Assembly: GCA_964436045.1 (NCBI GenBank)
Contig: CAYTBN010000005.1
Coordinates: forward strand, 128,587-192,586
DNA: 64,000 bases
Direction of reading: 5' to 3'
Origin: CAYTBN01 sp964436045
GTDB taxonomy: Bacteria; Myxococcota_A; UBA796; UBA9615; CAYRNR01
The translations under genes and the position numbers were made by a program. Below, one piece after another: positions 25,058 to 34,205 of this stretch. A model generated the notes under the pieces. That model was not told the origin of the DNA and searched no databases. It saw nothing but the letters and a program-made list of their open reading frames with translations. Each line of letters begins with the position of its first letter. Position 1 is the stretch's first letter.

Positions 25058-26230
25058 ATGCCGCCGCCCGAACGTCGTCCCCACCGGATCCCGATCCTGC
25101 TGATCGCGCTGACCTGGCTCCTCGGCTGTGGCCCGGCGGAGCCGCCGGAGCCGCTGCCCCCGACCATCGCCGAACTCGACGCCCTGCGCGCAACCGCTCC
25201 CCTGCCCCAGGGGGAGCCCGCCCCCCGGTTGACCCTGGCGTTCACCCTGGGCGAGCGGGGGGATCTGCGCCCTTGCGCCTGCCCCGACGGGGTCACCGGT
25301 GGATTCGCGCGGCGGGCCTCGTTCGTGGACGCCTTGCGCTCGGAGATCGGCTCCCTGGTGGTGGTCGCCGGACCGGAGAGTCTGGCGCCAGCGCCCGGGC
25401 ACGAGGGCGCGGCGGGGCCCGAGCGGACCGGGGCCCTGCTCGACCTGCACCGGGGAGGTGGGACCGATGTGATCGCCCTGGGCGCCCCGGACCTCGCCGG
25501 ACTCGACTTCACCGATCTGCCCGAGCTGGTGGCGGCATCCGGCTTGCCGATGATCGCCACCAACCTGGATGCCCGGGACGGCACCGAGCTGCCCGTCGCC
25601 AGGGTGCAGCTGCTGGAGGTGGGCGGTCGCCGGATCGCCGTGCTGTCGGTGCTGGATCCCACAGGTGGCTCGCTGAGCCGCGGCGGACTGATCGTCACCG
25701 ATCCGGTGGAGGGGATCCGCGCCGCCCTCGCCGGCCTCACCGAACCGCCGGACGCCGTGGTGGCCTTCAGCGACGCCGCCCCGCGCCGGTTGCTGACCCT
25801 GAGCCAGCGCTGGACGGAGGTGGACTTCGTCATCGGGAGCGCCCAGGGCTCGGGCCCGGGCGCCCTGAAGGTCGCCAGCGGCGGACGGGCCGTGGGCGAG
25901 GATCCGACCGGGTTGCGCGTGGGTCTGCTCGATCTGGTGCTGTCCGGACCCGTCGGCGGCGGTTTCCTGGATGACGAGCGCCTGCGAGACCTCGCCGATC
26001 AGCGACTGGCGGAGCAGGCCAATCGTGCGCGGGCGCCCTGGATCGACGGTGACGGCGAGCCCGCCCCGCCGCCGGAGGAGGACGACCGGGTAGCCGCCCT
26101 CGGCCGCCGCCTGCCCGCCAGCGGCCTCGACGGCCACTGTTACGGCTATCGAAGCTCTCCGCTGCTGAAGATCATCCCCGAGCACTCCGCGATAGCCGAT
26201 CAGGTGGGTGACTACTACGCTGACCGGTAG
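25058..26230 (+). CDS. Lipoprotein related to 5'-nucleotidase/UshA-like metallophosphatases
   Basis: 390 residues with a lipobox (WLLGC). After a Pro-rich linker comes the segment ERGDLRPCACPDGVTGGFARR, which matches the G-x-L-x-PCGC...GGLARR segment of a UshA-like phosphoesterase subgroup, often found near cytochrome genes. The fold pattern continues (TDVIALGAPDL, MIATNLDARD, VLSVLDPTGG), but the metal-binding His/Asp/Asn set looks incomplete, so activity is uncertain. A terminal motif GHCYGY... is also seen. AGCGAGGAGCG is the SD. pssA begins directly after the stop. Confidence 0.6.
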   Translation: MPPPERRPHRIPILLIALTWLLGCGPAEPPEPLPPTIAELDALRATAPLPQGEPAPRLTLAFTLGERGDLRPCACPDGVTGGFARRASFVDALRSEIGSLVVVAGPESLAPAPGHEGAAGPERTGALLDLHRGGGTDVIALGAPDLAGLDFTDLPELVAASGLPMIATNLDARDGTELPVARVQLLEVGGRRIAVLSVLDPTGGSLSRGGLIVTDPVEGIRAALAGLTEPPDAVVAFSDAAPRRLLTLSQRWTEVDFVIGSAQGSGPGALKVASGGRAVGEDPTGLRVGLLDLVLSGPVGGGFLDDERLRDLADQRLAEQANRARAPWIDGDGEPAPPPEEDDRVAALGRRLPASGLDGHCYGYRSSPLLKIIPEHSAIADQVGDYYADR

Positions 26231-27163
26231 GTGGCGTACCCCGTGCGCGACAGACTCCTAGAATACGCTGGTGCTGAGGGGGGTTCTGCGGTAAAGGTGG
26301 CTCCGGTGCTGCACTACATCCTACGTCCGGCAAACCTGTTCACCGCCAGCAGCCTCTTTTGCGGTTTCTACTCCATCGTCCTGTCCGCGAGCGCTGGAAC
26401 CGGCGACACTGGCGCCTTCCACGCGGCCGCGGTGCTGATCCTGTTCGCCGGTCTGTTCGACCTGCTTGACGGTCCGGTGGCGCGGCTGACCCGCACCACC
26501 AGTGACTTCGGCATGCAGCTCGACTCCTTCGCCGATCTGGTCTCGTTCGGTATCGCGCCCGGTGTGCTGCTGTTCAAGTGGGGACTGGCCGAGATGGAGC
26601 TGGTCGGATTCGCCGTGGCGTTCCTGTTCGTGCTCAGCAGCTGCTTCCGTCTGGCCCGGTTCAATCTGGGTGTCGACCTCGACGAGCCCGGATTCAGCAA
26701 GGGTTTGACCATCACCGTCGCCGGTGGCACGGTCGCCTCGCTGGTGATCTTCCATCACAAGAGCGGACTGGCTCTCCTCGAATCCCAGCTGAACGTGATC
26801 CTGTTCACGGTGTTCCTGTCCTATCTGATGCTCAGCGAGATCCGCTTCCGGACCATGAAGAGCATCCGCTTCCGTCCCCTGACCCTGGCCGTGGGCGGGC
26901 TGGCCGCGTTCTCGTTCATCGTCGTCACCGTGCTGGCGGACATGTCCGCCTGTCTGGTGGCCATCGCCTGCCTCTACATCGGTCTCGGACTGCTGGAGGG
27001 TGTGCTCAGCCGTCGCCGTCGTCGTCACCTGGACGCACTGTTCGACCTGGACGACGACCCGCTCGACGAGCTGGATCCGATGGACGACGACGACCCGCTG
27101 GAGGTCCCGGCAGCGACCCCGTCGGGCGAACGCCGCCGCTGGTGGCCCTTCCGCCGCCGCTGA
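26231..27163 (+). CDS. pssA: CDP-diacylglycerol-serine O-phosphatidyltransferase
   Basis: 310 residues with the CDP-alcohol phosphotransferase signature D-x2-DG-x2-AR-x8-G-x3-D-x3-D in DLLDGPVARL and SDFGMQLDSFAD (around residue 79). About eight membrane helices follow, as in PssA, which makes phosphatidylserine, the precursor of phosphatidylethanolamine. An extra cytoplasmic tail of ~60 residues is Arg-rich, then Asp-rich, then Arg/Trp-rich. The start is uncertain: GTG 26231 abuts the preceding stop without an SD; GTG 26243 and GTG 26297 are alternatives. Confidence 0.88.
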   Translation: MAYPVRDRLLEYAGAEGGSAVKVAPVLHYILRPANLFTASSLFCGFYSIVLSASAGTGDTGAFHAAAVLILFAGLFDLLDGPVARLTRTTSDFGMQLDSFADLVSFGIAPGVLLFKWGLAEMELVGFAVAFLFVLSSCFRLARFNLGVDLDEPGFSKGLTITVAGGTVASLVIFHHKSGLALLESQLNVILFTVFLSYLMLSEIRFRTMKSIRFRPLTLAVGGLAAFSFIVVTVLADMSACLVAIACLYIGLGLLEGVLSRRRRRHLDALFDLDDDPLDELDPMDDDDPLEVPAATPSGERRRWWPFRRR

Positions 27164-27178
27164 TCTTCCGTCTTCGAA

Positions 27179-27721
27179 CTACTTGACCAGGGAGATGGTG
27201 CTGTCCGGGGTGGCGGTCGATCCGTCCAGTGACGCCCGCTGCACCACCTTGTCGCCCTTGACGACCACGTCCCGGCTGCGGGATGCGCCGCGCAACACGA
27301 GGCACTCCCAGAATCCGGCATGCTCCATCATCGCGAATACCTCGTTGGAGGTGTAGCGGACCCCGGCGGCGCGGAGGATCAGCCGGCCGATGCGGGGGGA
27401 GTAGGGATCGTAGGACGGCAGGTTGTCTCGCACGACGACGCGGCCGTGATCGCCGAGCACCCGGTGGCACTCCGCGAACAGCTGGCCCAGCTCGTCACGG
27501 TCGACCTGGCGGAGGATCCCGTGGATCAGGACCGCGTGGATGCTCCCGCTCGCCATCGGGAGGCGCTGGGGAAGCTCGTCGGTGTCCAGGTCCCAGGTGG
27601 TGATCTGGGCGTCGCCGGCCACGCGGTGGATGTCCGCTGTCACCGTGTCGAGGCCGATCCCGATGCAGACCACCTGGGCTGCGTGCTCGGGGAGAGCCTG
27701 GATGAGCGCCTGATGCTTCAC
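27179..27721 (-). CDS. Class I SAM-dependent methyltransferase
   Basis: 180 residues. A Rossmann-type methyltransferase pattern is visible: VVCIGIGLDTVT in place of the usual GxGxG motif I, TWDLDTDELPQRL (motif II/acidic position), a SIHAVLIHGILRQV strand-helix (motif IV) and RVLGDHGRVVVRD (post-IV), as in Methyltransf_11 proteins. The substrate is unknown. It is short for the family and starts with GTG, with no clear SD. It lies convergent to pssA with only 15 nt between. Confidence 0.65.
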   Translation of the reverse strand: MKHQALIQALPEHAAQVVCIGIGLDTVTADIHRVAGDAQITTWDLDTDELPQRLPMASGSIHAVLIHGILRQVDRDELGQLFAECHRVLGDHGRVVVRDNLPSYDPYSPRIGRLILRAAGVRYTSNEVFAMMEHAGFWECLVLRGASRSRDVVVKGDKVVQRASLDGSTATPDSTISLVK

Positions 27722-27858
27722 GATACTCGCGCTGGAGCGGGTCTGTCGGCGTGGCCAATCGAGGATCGTCCGCTCCTTGAGGGAGTGTTGGTTCGAGAGG
27801 CTAGTTTGTCAAGGAGAACTGCGGTGACTGCCAACGTTTTCTCGCGCGCGCGCGGGGC

Positions 27859-30453
27859 TCACCAGCCGCCCTCCTCGATGGCCTCGAGGACGAGTTCGGC
27901 GGCTGCCCGATATCGCAGCTCGTCCGGAGCCAGCTTGACCGCACGCAGGTAGGCCAACGCCGCCCGGTCCATCTGCTTGCGCCCGAAGTAGGCCTGACCC
28001 ATCCGATCGTAGAACGCCGCCTTGGCCCGCGGATCGTCGTACAGCGGCTCGGTCTTGCGCCACGGGCCGCTGGTCGCCTCGAGCAGCAACTGGAAGTTGT
28101 CCAGCTCGGTGATGTAGTGCAGGTAGCGGGGGGCCGAGAACTCGATGCGTAGGTTGTCGTCGGTGTTCAAGGGCCCGTCGCCGACCAGATCGGCCACGTC
28201 GACCTCGTCCATCAGGTAGTAGGTCAGCCAGTCCTCGGGGGTCAGGATGCCGATCCGCGCCAGATCGGCGGCGGGCTCGGGCTGCGCCAGGATGCCCTCG
28301 ATGCGGGGGATGTCCAGCTCCAGGGGCTTGGACGAGGCGACCATCACGATGTCCGCTTCTTCGATGGACGAGAACAGGATCAGGTGGGGAAACACCTGGT
28401 TGAGGGTCCGCAGGATGCAGCGCAGGTCGTCGCGTCCCATGCCGTAGAGCTGCATCCACTGCACGAACACCCCGTCGTCGGCCATCTGCTGGCGGCAGAG
28501 CTCGAAGTACTCCAGGGTGTAGAGATTGGAGACGCCGCTGATCCATGGGTTGGATGGCTGGTTGACCACGATGTCGTAGGGCTGCTCGGCCAGGTACAGA
28601 TGGTTGCGCGCGTCGTTGACGTGACAGCTCACGTTGGCGCGCTCCAGCGGGTGGTTGTTCACGTGGTCGAAGAAGTGGCTGGCTTCGACCACCGCCGGCT
28701 CGATCTCCAGCACGTCCACATGGGGACCCGCGTGGAGCGCTGCGGACCCCGCGCTGATCCCGCTGGCCAGCCCCACCACCAGCACCCGTTGCGGGTCCTC
28801 GGCAAAGAGGTAGGCGAAGTGACCCAGCAGTACCTGGGTCGGTAGATCGACGGTGGTCGACGCGTCGATCTTGCCGTTGTTGGCCAGCCAGATGTTGTCG
28901 TCGCCCGTGGCGTGGGCGACGGTCACCGTCGAGGTCACCCCCTCCTTGTAGTACAGCAGCTCGTAGTCGCTGACCGCGTAGTTGCGCACCCCCTCGCGGC
29001 TGTGCTCCTCCAGGTCCGAGACGTACTTGTACATACCGGCCGACATCAGCAGCGGATCCCAGGCGGGGCGGACCGTGAGTGCCAGCACCGCCAGCAACGC
29101 GGTCGCCCCGATCCCCCCCACCCGGGGCAAGACCGGACCCCGCCAGCGCACCAGCAGCATCGCGGCCCCGGCCAGTCCGACCTCGATGGTCAAGATCAGG
29201 GTGTCGACAATCCCCAGGCGAGGGATGAGGACGAAGCCCGCCAGGATCGAGCCGATGATCCCGCCCAGCGTGTTGAAGGTGTACAGCCGGCCCACGTCGG
29301 CGGCCAGCTTGCGGGGATCGCGGACCACCGCCGCCACCGCGACCGGGAACATCGCCCCCATCAGCAGGGTCGGGCCGAGCATCACCACGCAGGCGATGGC
29401 GAGCTGAACGGCGAACACCATCGAGTCGTGGTTCCGCGCCAGGGCGTAGAGCGACACGAACCAGAACGGCAGCTCCGAGAACAGGTGGTGGACTCCGAAC
29501 GCCGTCGCGGCGGCTCCTCCCAGACAGACGGCAGCCGCGGGGAGGGGAGGCACCCGCCAGCGCCGGACCACCCGCGCCCCGAGGGCGGCGCCGCCCGCGA
29601 TGCCGGCCAGGAAGGCCATCAGCATCAGGGTGAACGCGTACACCGAGTTGCCGATGATCAGGGTCAGGAAGCGGGACCAGGCGACCTCGTAGACCATCGC
29701 GCACAGGCCGCTGAGTCCGAACGCCGCCGCGACGATCCAGAAGTGGCGGCTGCGATGGACGGTGGCGGGTACCGGCCTGGGGGCGACGAGGGTGCGGTCG
29801 ACCCGCAATCCCAGCACGGTGGCCGCCGCCGCGAGCGTCAGGTTGGCGGCGGCGGTCAGCGCCACGGTGACGGTGACGCCGAAGGCGGGCAGCAGCACGA
29901 AGCCGCCGGCCCAGGTGCCGAGCACCGCGCCGATGGTGTTGATCGCATACAGGCGGCCGACGCGGTGGCCGGCGGCATCCACCTGCTCGGTGACGAAGCG
30001 CGCCAGCGCCGGCAGGGTCGCCCCCATGCAGGCGGCGGGCAGCAGCAGCAAGACCAGCATCAACACGCCGTTGAATACGCTGGCGGTGCCGGAGCTAGGA
30101 TCGGCCCAGCGGTGGAATCCCCGGTATACCCCCCCCGCGCCCTCGAGCAGCCAGGGGAACGCGAGGGCGTACAGTCCGATCGCGGCCTCGAGTACGCCGT
30201 AAGTGATCAGCAAATTGGGCGAGCGGTCCATCCAGCGGCCGCCCAGTGCAGCGCCCAGCGCCAGGCCGCCCATGAAGGCCGCCAACACGGTCGCCGTGGC
30301 CAGCTGAGTGGCGCCGAAGACCAGGGTGAGGTCGCGCATCCACACCACCTCGTAGACCAGCGAGGTGGCGCCCGAGGCGAGGAAGAAGACGGAGAGCAGG
30401 GCGCCCAGCTCCCGGCGTTGCAGGGTCGATGTGGCCATGGCGGCGGGCGCCAT
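27859..30453 (-). CDS. Fused membrane transporter-like / spermidine synthase-like protein
   Basis: 864 residues. The first ~430 residues form about 12-14 membrane helices in two repeats (each opening GxTSLVYEVVWMR / GLCAMVYEVAWSR), typical of the membrane half of spermidine synthase-like fusions. The C-terminal half has the SpeE-like Rossmann core: LVVGLASGISAGSA, DVLEIEPAVVEA, YDIVVNQPSNPW. A TPR-like helical tail follows. Polyamine synthesis is unproven for this type; the substrate may be another aminopropyl or methyl acceptor. ATG 30453 or 30438 could be the start; neither has an SD. Confidence 0.8.
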   Translation of the reverse strand: MAPAAMATSTLQRRELGALLSVFFLASGATSLVYEVVWMRDLTLVFGATQLATATVLAAFMGGLALGAALGGRWMDRSPNLLITYGVLEAAIGLYALAFPWLLEGAGGVYRGFHRWADPSSGTASVFNGVLMLVLLLLPAACMGATLPALARFVTEQVDAAGHRVGRLYAINTIGAVLGTWAGGFVLLPAFGVTVTVALTAAANLTLAAAATVLGLRVDRTLVAPRPVPATVHRSRHFWIVAAAFGLSGLCAMVYEVAWSRFLTLIIGNSVYAFTLMLMAFLAGIAGGAALGARVVRRWRVPPLPAAAVCLGGAAATAFGVHHLFSELPFWFVSLYALARNHDSMVFAVQLAIACVVMLGPTLLMGAMFPVAVAAVVRDPRKLAADVGRLYTFNTLGGIIGSILAGFVLIPRLGIVDTLILTIEVGLAGAAMLLVRWRGPVLPRVGGIGATALLAVLALTVRPAWDPLLMSAGMYKYVSDLEEHSREGVRNYAVSDYELLYYKEGVTSTVTVAHATGDDNIWLANNGKIDASTTVDLPTQVLLGHFAYLFAEDPQRVLVVGLASGISAGSAALHAGPHVDVLEIEPAVVEASHFFDHVNNHPLERANVSCHVNDARNHLYLAEQPYDIVVNQPSNPWISGVSNLYTLEYFELCRQQMADDGVFVQWMQLYGMGRDDLRCILRTLNQVFPHLILFSSIEEADIVMVASSKPLELDIPRIEGILAQPEPAADLARIGILTPEDWLTYYLMDEVDVADLVGDGPLNTDDNLRIEFSAPRYLHYITELDNFQLLLEATSGPWRKTEPLYDDPRAKAAFYDRMGQAYFGRKQMDRAALAYLRAVKLAPDELRYRAAAELVLEAIEEGGW

Positions 30454-30520
30454 GGTACGCCGGGCGTCGTCCCTTGCCTATGGCAGGCCGGGGAGGTAGT
30501 GTCTCCACGGATCCACCGCC

Positions 30521-32629
30521 ATGGGCCCCGAAGACAAGCACGATTGGAAGATCCGCAAGCTCGAGCAGCGGGCCGAGAACCGGCCCGAGGAAACCGTTCT
30601 GCGCCTGGATCTGGCGGAGGTCTACTTCCAGAAGGCCTATTACTTCGAGGGTGGCGAGGAGTGGTACGAGCGGGCGCTGGCCCAGGCCCACAGCTACCTG
30701 GAGGTGCACCCGGACACCGGCCGTGCGCTGGATCTGGTCGCCCGTTGCCATTTCGGCTGTGGTCGCCTGGATCAGGCCGAGGAGTTCTACCTCTACGCCC
30801 TGGCCGCCGAGCCGGAAGACGCGTTGGCGATGGTCGGCATGGGCAACCTGCACCGTCAGCGGGGCAACCTCAGCCGCGCGATCGAGGCTTTCCGCCAGGC
30901 GGTGCGCCTGGACGGGGAACTCTGGCAAGCCCACTACAACCTGGGCGACGCCCTCTACCACGAGGCCAAGACCCGGGACTTCCGGGGCGCCGACTCGATG
31001 ATGGAAGAGGCGATCTTCCACCTGGTGTCCGCGGTCCGGCTCGACCCCTTCCCCGGCTTCCTGGGCAACGTCTACCGCAGCCTCGGCGAGCTCTTCCTGT
31101 ACACCCGCAACTACGAGCAGGCACGGCGGTTTTTCCGCAAGCTGGTCGACCACTCCGAGTTCGGCCACATCGCCAGCTACTACCTGGGCCTGGTGTACCT
31201 CAGCCTCAACAAGCCGAAGAACGCCATCCAGTACTTCCGGGGCTACCTGGCGCGGGAGCCCGGCAGTGCCATCGGCCTGGCCAAGATCGCTTTGTGTCAC
31301 CTGGAACTCGAGGAGTTCGAGCGCGCACGTGCGGCCTGTAGCGAGGCCCTGAACTGCGAGCCGGACAACGTGATGGCTCGCTTCACCCTGGGTTGTACCG
31401 ATCTGGCCGAGGGGCGCTACGACGCCGCGCTGGCCTCGTTCAAGGCGATTCTCGGCGACGAGCCGGACTACTTCCCGGCCTATGTCGAGATGGTCAAGGC
31501 CCGGTACCTGCGGGGGGACTACCGCTGGCTCTTCGAGAACCTCGCGCGCGAGGTCAGGGCCTTCGACCAGGCGACGGGATACGATGGCGGTCGGCGCTAT
31601 TACAAGGGCTCCAAGGGCCAGCTGCGGCGCCGGATCGACGTGCTGCTGGCCCAGATCCGCGAGATCGGTCTGCCGGCGTTCGGGTCCCTCTCGGGGATGC
31701 TTCAGGACATCCAGACCGACTCGCTGCGCTTCCAGATCTGGGAGCACCTCCACGAGCTGAGCCGGGGGAAGCGCATCGACGATCTGCTGGTGCAGCTCGC
31801 CGAACCGGACGACAACTTCGGCGAGCGGGTGGGCCGCAGCGCCCTGATGATGAGCCACTACGTCCCGGAGGACGCCATCTTCGGCGGCTTCCAGGTCACC
31901 GAAGAGGGGCTGCGTCGCCGGGCTCGCTCACACAAGGCCGTCGACGACGATATCGGTGCCTACCGGGACTCCCTCGACGTGGCCCGGGCCGAACTCAATC
32001 GCTACCGCGCGTATCTCTTGCTGGGATTGGCGGTCAAGGGAACCGAGACGGCGGAGGGTTTCCTGGTGGAACGCCTGGACGACTCCGTCCCCGTGCTGAG
32101 GCACGCCGCCGCCGTGGCCCTGCTGTTCTACGGAAACGAACGGGCCATCGCCGCCCTCGAGGGAGCTTCCCAGGAGGCTTCCGGGGACGCCCGTCGCAAG
32201 CTGGACGTGTTGGTGGAGGTGGGCCGGAGCCGACGCGAGGAGCGCCAGAAGGTGATCTCGCTGACCGTCCTCAAGGGGCAGCGCGAGGCGCAACGGACCG
32301 AACCCCAGCCCAGACGCCGATCGCTGGAGGACCACGAGAACCTGTCGTGCAGCCTCTGTGGACGCTCCCAGGATCAGGTGGAGCGGCTGATGAGCGGCAA
32401 CCGCGTGTTGTTGTGCAACCTGTGCATCTCGGCGATCCACGACCACCGGGACGACCTCGCCGTGCCCGACGACGAGGAACACAGCTGCCAGCTGTGCCGA
32501 CGTTCGGTATTCGAGGTCAACACCATCTATCGGGTGGCCAAGTTCATGCTGTGCAACCTCTGCCTCGACGAGTGTGTACTCCTCCTGCGCCGGGGCGAAG
32601 TCGAGCGGTTCCTCAAGGACTTTTCCTGA
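30521..32629 (+). CDS. TPR protein with tandem C-terminal ClpX-type zinc fingers
   Basis: 702 residues, cytoplasmic. Residues ~1-340 are TPR repeats (for example AMVGMGNLHRQRGNLSRAIE and IASYYLGLVYLSLNKPKNAI). A helical middle follows and then a HEAT-like pair (VERLDDSVPVLRHAAAVAL). The last ~100 residues hold two zf-C4_ClpX zinc-binding domains: CSLCGRSQDQVERLMSG...LCNLC and CQLCRRSVFEVNTIYRV...LCNLC. In ClpX this domain recruits substrates and adaptors; here it is on a scaffold with no ATPase. The partner is unknown. Confidence 0.8.
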   Translation: MGPEDKHDWKIRKLEQRAENRPEETVLRLDLAEVYFQKAYYFEGGEEWYERALAQAHSYLEVHPDTGRALDLVARCHFGCGRLDQAEEFYLYALAAEPEDALAMVGMGNLHRQRGNLSRAIEAFRQAVRLDGELWQAHYNLGDALYHEAKTRDFRGADSMMEEAIFHLVSAVRLDPFPGFLGNVYRSLGELFLYTRNYEQARRFFRKLVDHSEFGHIASYYLGLVYLSLNKPKNAIQYFRGYLAREPGSAIGLAKIALCHLELEEFERARAACSEALNCEPDNVMARFTLGCTDLAEGRYDAALASFKAILGDEPDYFPAYVEMVKARYLRGDYRWLFENLAREVRAFDQATGYDGGRRYYKGSKGQLRRRIDVLLAQIREIGLPAFGSLSGMLQDIQTDSLRFQIWEHLHELSRGKRIDDLLVQLAEPDDNFGERVGRSALMMSHYVPEDAIFGGFQVTEEGLRRRARSHKAVDDDIGAYRDSLDVARAELNRYRAYLLLGLAVKGTETAEGFLVERLDDSVPVLRHAAAVALLFYGNERAIAALEGASQEASGDARRKLDVLVEVGRSRREERQKVISLTVLKGQREAQRTEPQPRRRSLEDHENLSCSLCGRSQDQVERLMSGNRVLLCNLCISAIHDHRDDLAVPDDEEHSCQLCRRSVFEVNTIYRVAKFMLCNLCLDECVLLLRRGEVERFLKDFS

Positions 32630-32665
32630 ACGCTTTGCGGCGACGGCTGACGCCTGACGCGTTCC

Positions 32666-33550
32666 CTACTCCACGGTCACATCGTCGATCAGGATGCGGT
32701 TCATGCCGCGGTCGGTGGAGTAGGTCGACGTGGCGTCCTGCAGGATCAGGAACTCGATGCGCCGGGGATCCGGATGGCGGGTGACGTCCTCGCCGGGGAA
32801 CAGGTAGAAGTCGTCCAGCTCCGAGCGGATCCGGATCCAGCCGTCGCCGGGCTCCACCACGTAGCGGCCGCTGGCGAAGCGGGTACCCTCCTCCTCGACC
32901 ATCAGCAGGATCAGGTGGGCCGGGAAGTCCACGGTCCGCAGCCATAGCTCGACATGGCCGACCCGGGGACTCGGTGTGGAGAACACGAGGTAGACCTGGT
33001 CCAGGTCCTGGCCGATCACCGGGCTGTTCCAGACCAGCGCGCCGCCGCCCGAGTGACCCACGTCCCCGATCCACTCGATCTGGCCCTGGCGCTGGTAGCC
33101 GCCCGTGTGGAGCCAGTCCTCGGTGTCGGCGGCGAAGTCGTGGGCCACGGGCAGCTCGAAGATCCGTCGGGAGTGCTCGGCCAGTCGTAGGATACGGCCG
33201 TGGGCGAGCGCACCCCAGGGTTCCTGCGAGCCGTGATCGTCCAGGAGTTGCTGGAAGGCCTCGCTGGCCCCCTCCAGGTCACCGAGTCGCTCGCTTCCCT
33301 CGCCCAGGCGGAACATCAGCTCCGCCTCCAGCTCCGCCGGCAGCCCATCGATGGCCAGCCCCGTGCGGTAGAGTTCGGCGGCGCCGGCGAAGTCGCCGAG
33401 CCCCGACTCGAGGTACATGCCCTCTGCGATCAGGGTGCGGGCCTGCTGCCAGGCATCGCCGTCGCCCGCCTGGGCGGCTGCGACACTGGCGGTCGACAGC
33501 ATGGCGGCCAGCGCCAGCCGCTTAGCCCACGAACTTGTAGCCGACTCCAT
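32666..33550 (-). CDS. Exported protein with TPR-like start and beta-sandwich end
   Basis: 294 residues with a signal peptide (cleavage near AAAQA, ~residue 27). Residues ~30-130 are TPR-like helices (FAGAAELYRTGLAIDGLP; LGDLEGASEAFQQLLDDHG). The remaining ~160 residues resemble a carbohydrate-binding-type beta sandwich (DFAADTEDWLHTGGYQRQG; RILIDDVTVE at the end). No catalytic motif is seen. Its start overlaps the 3' end of the response-regulator gene by 29 nt, so it belongs to that operon and may be linked to its signal. Confidence 0.6.
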   Translation of the reverse strand: MESATSSWAKRLALAAMLSTASVAAAQAGDGDAWQQARTLIAEGMYLESGLGDFAGAAELYRTGLAIDGLPAELEAELMFRLGEGSERLGDLEGASEAFQQLLDDHGSQEPWGALAHGRILRLAEHSRRIFELPVAHDFAADTEDWLHTGGYQRQGQIEWIGDVGHSGGGALVWNSPVIGQDLDQVYLVFSTPSPRVGHVELWLRTVDFPAHLILLMVEEEGTRFASGRYVVEPGDGWIRIRSELDDFYLFPGEDVTRHPDPRRIEFLILQDATSTYSTDRGMNRILIDDVTVE

Positions 33551-34205
33551 GGATGGTCTCGATGTAGCGGGTGCGGTCGGTCGGATCCCCGAGCTTTCGC
33601 CGGAGGTTGAGGATGTGGGTGTCGACGGTCCGGGTGCTGAGGTCCGAGTCGTAGTGCCAGACCTCCTCGAGCAACAGGTCGCGGCTGAGCACCTTGCCCC
33701 GGTTGCGGATCAGGAACCGCAGCAGCTCCATCTCCTTGGCGGATAGCCGGACCGGATTGCCGCGGACGTCGACCTCGTAGGTGGTGAAGTTGACGACGAT
33801 CCCGTCAAACTCGTGGACCTCGTCCTCATCGGCGACACCGTCGCTGCGACGCAGCAGCGCCTTGACCCGGGCGTGGAGCTCGAGCAGGGAGAAGGGTTTG
33901 GTGACGTAGTCGTCGCCGCCGATGTCGAATCCGGTGAGCTTGTCGATCTCCTCGCCCTTGGCGGTCAGGAAGAGGATCGGCCCGCGAAAACCGCCTTCGC
34001 GCAGCCCCTCGCACACGTCGAAGCCGTGCATCCCGGGCAACATGATGTCCAGCAGGACCAGGTCGGGGCGCTTGTCCAGACCGGCTGCGAGTCCGGCCTC
34101 GCCGTCCGCCGCCCCGGTGACCCGATATCCCTCCAGCGTGAAGAAATCGGTCAGCGAGCGCCGCAGCCGCTCCTCGTCCTCGACGATCAGGATTCGCTTG
34201 CTCAT
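33522..34205 (-). CDS. OmpR/PhoB-family response regulator
   Basis: 227 residues. The receiver domain has acidic VEDEE, phospho-acceptor Asp in LVLLDIMLPGMHGFD, Thr in FLTAKG and Lys in VTKPFSLLEL. The C-terminal winged helix is complete (LSAKEMELLRFLIRNRGKVLSR; RTVDTHILNLRRKLG; IHGVGYKFVG). It is a DNA-binding transcription factor whose kinase gene overlaps it by 4 nt upstream (ATGA). Confidence 0.95.
   Translation of the reverse strand: MSKRILIVEDEERLRRSLTDFFTLEGYRVTGAADGEAGLAAGLDKRPDLVLLDIMLPGMHGFDVCEGLREGGFRGPILFLTAKGEEIDKLTGFDIGGDDYVTKPFSLLELHARVKALLRRSDGVADEDEVHEFDGIVVNFTTYEVDVRGNPVRLSAKEMELLRFLIRNRGKVLSRDLLLEEVWHYDSDLSTRTVDTHILNLRRKLGDPTDRTRYIETIHGVGYKFVG

Noticed and set aside
27809..29704. 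631-residue frame on the same strand as the spermidine synthase-like gene
   Set aside because: It lies in another frame of that gene, with low-complexity Arg/Gly/Ala translation and no motifs.
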